Shown here piece by piece: positions 5,041 to 6,303 of a stretch of DNA of 6,303 nucleotides (the stretch's first letter is position 1; every line of letters begins with the position of its first letter). The stretch is from Deltaproteobacteria bacterium (GTDB taxonomy: Bacteria; Desulfobacterota; Binatia; Binatales; Binataceae). Where the stretch lies: assembly GCA_027403435.1 (NCBI GenBank), contig DAHZDR010000126.1, forward strand, positions 1 through 6,303, written 5' to 3'. Made by a program: the position numbers and the translations under genes. A model generated the notes under the pieces. It made no database searches. It saw only the letters and a program-made list of their open reading frames with translations, and was not told the origin of the DNA.

Positions 5041-6303
5041 ATGGCGGCGGCGAAAAAAATCCAGATCTACGACACCACCCTGCGCGACGGCTGCCAGTCG
5101 GAAGACGTCTCGCTGACCACGGCCGACAAACTGCAAATCGCCGAACGGCTCGACGATCTCGGATTCGATTATATCGAAGGCGGATGGCCGGGCTCTAATC
5201 CGCGCGACGCGGCGTTCTTCAAGGAAGTAAAGCGGCTGCGGCTGCGCCATGCGCGGATCGCGGCGTTCGGCGCGACGCGGCGCGCGGGAATCCGCGCGTC
5301 GGCCGATCGCAATCTGCGGCTGATTCTCGACGCCGAAACTCCGGTGGCGACGGTGGTCGGCAAGACCTGGGACCTGCATGTGCGCGACGCGCTCAGGATT
5401 TCGCTGGCCGCGAATCTCGAAATCCTGAACGACACCGTGGTGTTTCTGAAAAAACACCTCGATCAGGTAATTTTCGACGCCGAGCATTTCTTCGACGGCT
5501 TCTTCAACAACCGCGAATTCGCGCTCCAATGCCTTAAGGCCGTGGACGACGGCGGCGTCGATCTGATTTGCCTGTGCGACACCAACGGCGGCCGGATGCC
5601 GTGGGAGATCGAGGAGGCCGTGCGCGCGGCGGCGGCCGCGGTGCGCGCGCCGGTCGGCATCCATTGCCATAACGATTCCGAAGTCGCGGTGGCCAATTCG
5701 ATCGCTGGAATCCGCGCCGGCGCGATTCAGGTGCAGGGCACCATCAACGGCCTCGGCGAGCGCTGCGGCAACGCCAATCTGCTCTCGATTATCGCCAATC
5801 TTCAGCTCAAGCTCGGCTATAACCTGCTGTCCGCGCCAAAGCTCAAGGCGCTGCGGGAGACCGCGATGCTGGTGTACGAGCTGGCGAACATCACGCCCAA
5901 TCCGCGCCAGGCCTACGTCGGACGCAGCGCCTTTGCGCACAAGGCGGGGCTGCACGTTTCGGGAATCCAGCGCAACGTGCATACCTACGAGCACGTCGAT
6001 CCGGAGCTGGTCGGCAACGATCGCCGGGTGCTGCTCTCGGAGTTGTCCGGCCGCGCCAATATCGTTTACAAAACCCGCGAATTCGGCCTCGAATCCGAAA
6101 TGACCAAAGAGCAGACCGCCACGCTGCTCGACGAGCTCAAGCGGCTGGAAGCGCTGGGTTTCATTTTCGACGGCGCCGACGCTTCGTTCGAGTTGCTGAT
6201 GCTGCGGACCCTCGGGCGCGCGCGCGACCATTTCAGCTTCGTCAGCTTTCGCGTGTTCGACGACAAGTGGCACGAGGATCAGGCGCCGTTCAGCGAGGCG
6301 GTG
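5041..6303 (+). CDS. cimA: (R)-citramalate synthase, 3' truncated by window edge
   Basis: CimA condenses pyruvate with acetyl-CoA to (R)-citramalate, starting the threonine-independent route to isoleucine via 2-oxobutanoate. The 421 visible codons form the catalytic TIM barrel and most of the linker domains of the DRE-TIM metallolyase family. YDTTLRDG (10-17) carries the metal-binding and catalytic R15-D16; IEGGWPGSNP (45-54) is the citramalate-synthase form of a strand that in 2-isopropylmalate synthase usually reads IE(A/V)GFP. KTWDLHV is at 108-114, HCHND (208-212) supplies the two metal-binding histidines, GTINGLGERCGNANL is at 233-247, and FAHKAGLHVSG (298-308) begins the accessory region. 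The allosteric C-terminal domain is only beginning at the edge; the family is about 520-540 residues. The ATG at 5041 has a modest CGGGA nine to ten bases upstream. Close spacing to lysC suggests co-transcription. 2-Isopropylmalate or homocitrate synthase is the alternative, less likely given the GGWPGSNP signature. Confidence 0.92.
   Translation, partial: MAAAKKIQIYDTTLRDGCQSEDVSLTTADKLQIAERLDDLGFDYIEGGWPGSNPRDAAFFKEVKRLRLRHARIAAFGATRRAGIRASADRNLRLILDAETPVATVVGKTWDLHVRDALRISLAANLEILNDTVVFLKKHLDQVIFDAEHFFDGFFNNREFALQCLKAVDDGGVDLICLCDTNGGRMPWEIEEAVRAAAAAVRAPVGIHCHNDSEVAVANSIAGIRAGAIQVQGTINGLGERCGNANLLSIIANLQLKLGYNLLSAPKLKALRETAMLVYELANITPNPRQAYVGRSAFAHKAGLHVSGIQRNVHTYEHVDPELVGNDRRVLLSELSGRANIVYKTREFGLESEMTKEQTATLLDELKRLEALGFIFDGADASFELLMLRTLGRARDHFSFVSFRVFDDKWHEDQAPFSEAV

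Noticed and set aside
4804..6273. Open frame of 489 codons on the minus strand opposite lysC and cimA
   Set aside because: It lies entirely opposite genes with full sets of family motifs. The product has no coherent domain, and long antisense frames are expected from this codon bias at high GC.

Overview
The window is a compact, high-GC bacterial chromosome segment with every supported gene on the + strand. Seven genes are present: the 3' end of glmM (phosphoglucosamine mutase), pdxJ (pyridoxine 5'-phosphate synthase), nnr (bifunctional NAD(P)H-hydrate repair enzyme), tsaE (tRNA t6A ATPase), a short two-helix membrane protein of unknown function, lysC (aspartokinase) and the 5' part of cimA (citramalate synthase), which runs off the right edge. 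There are no mobile elements, RNA genes, CRISPR arrays or signs of recent transfer. The strong G/C bias at third codon positions leaves long open frames in the wrong frames and on the opposite strand. These are shadows.

The order glmM-pdxJ-nnr-tsaE-lysC-cimA resembles clusters remembered from Geobacter-like 'deltaproteobacteria' and related deep lineages. A high-GC relative of Desulfobacterota, Myxococcota or Binatota is therefore a reasonable guess. This rests on remembered synteny and general protein resemblance; no search was run. In those clusters acpS commonly sits between pdxJ and nnr. Here it is absent and the two flanking genes overlap directly.

Layout: positions 1-2779 are a tightly packed block in which glmM/pdxJ and pdxJ/nnr each share an ATGA stop-start overlap, so translation is probably coupled. 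A 95-base gap (2780-2874) follows, holding an 11-base direct repeat, a promoter-like -10 and an orphan Shine-Dalgarno-like run, and then tsaE. From 3355 to 3790 lies a looser, less GC-rich stretch with the small membrane-protein gene and two adjacent RNA hairpins. lysC and cimA follow with 14 bases between them.

Functionally the segment is housekeeping: amino-sugar supply for peptidoglycan, PLP cofactor synthesis, repair of damaged NAD(P)H, universal tRNA modification, and entry into two amino-acid pathways. lysC feeds the aspartate family (lysine, threonine, methionine, diaminopimelate). cimA makes isoleucine precursor from pyruvate without threonine, so the pair would separate isoleucine supply from aspartokinase flux. 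The most notable item is a perfect AGGAGG and in-frame ATG inside lysC, placed where the separate regulatory beta subunit of alpha2beta2 aspartokinases begins. I see no previously undescribed multi-gene system here.
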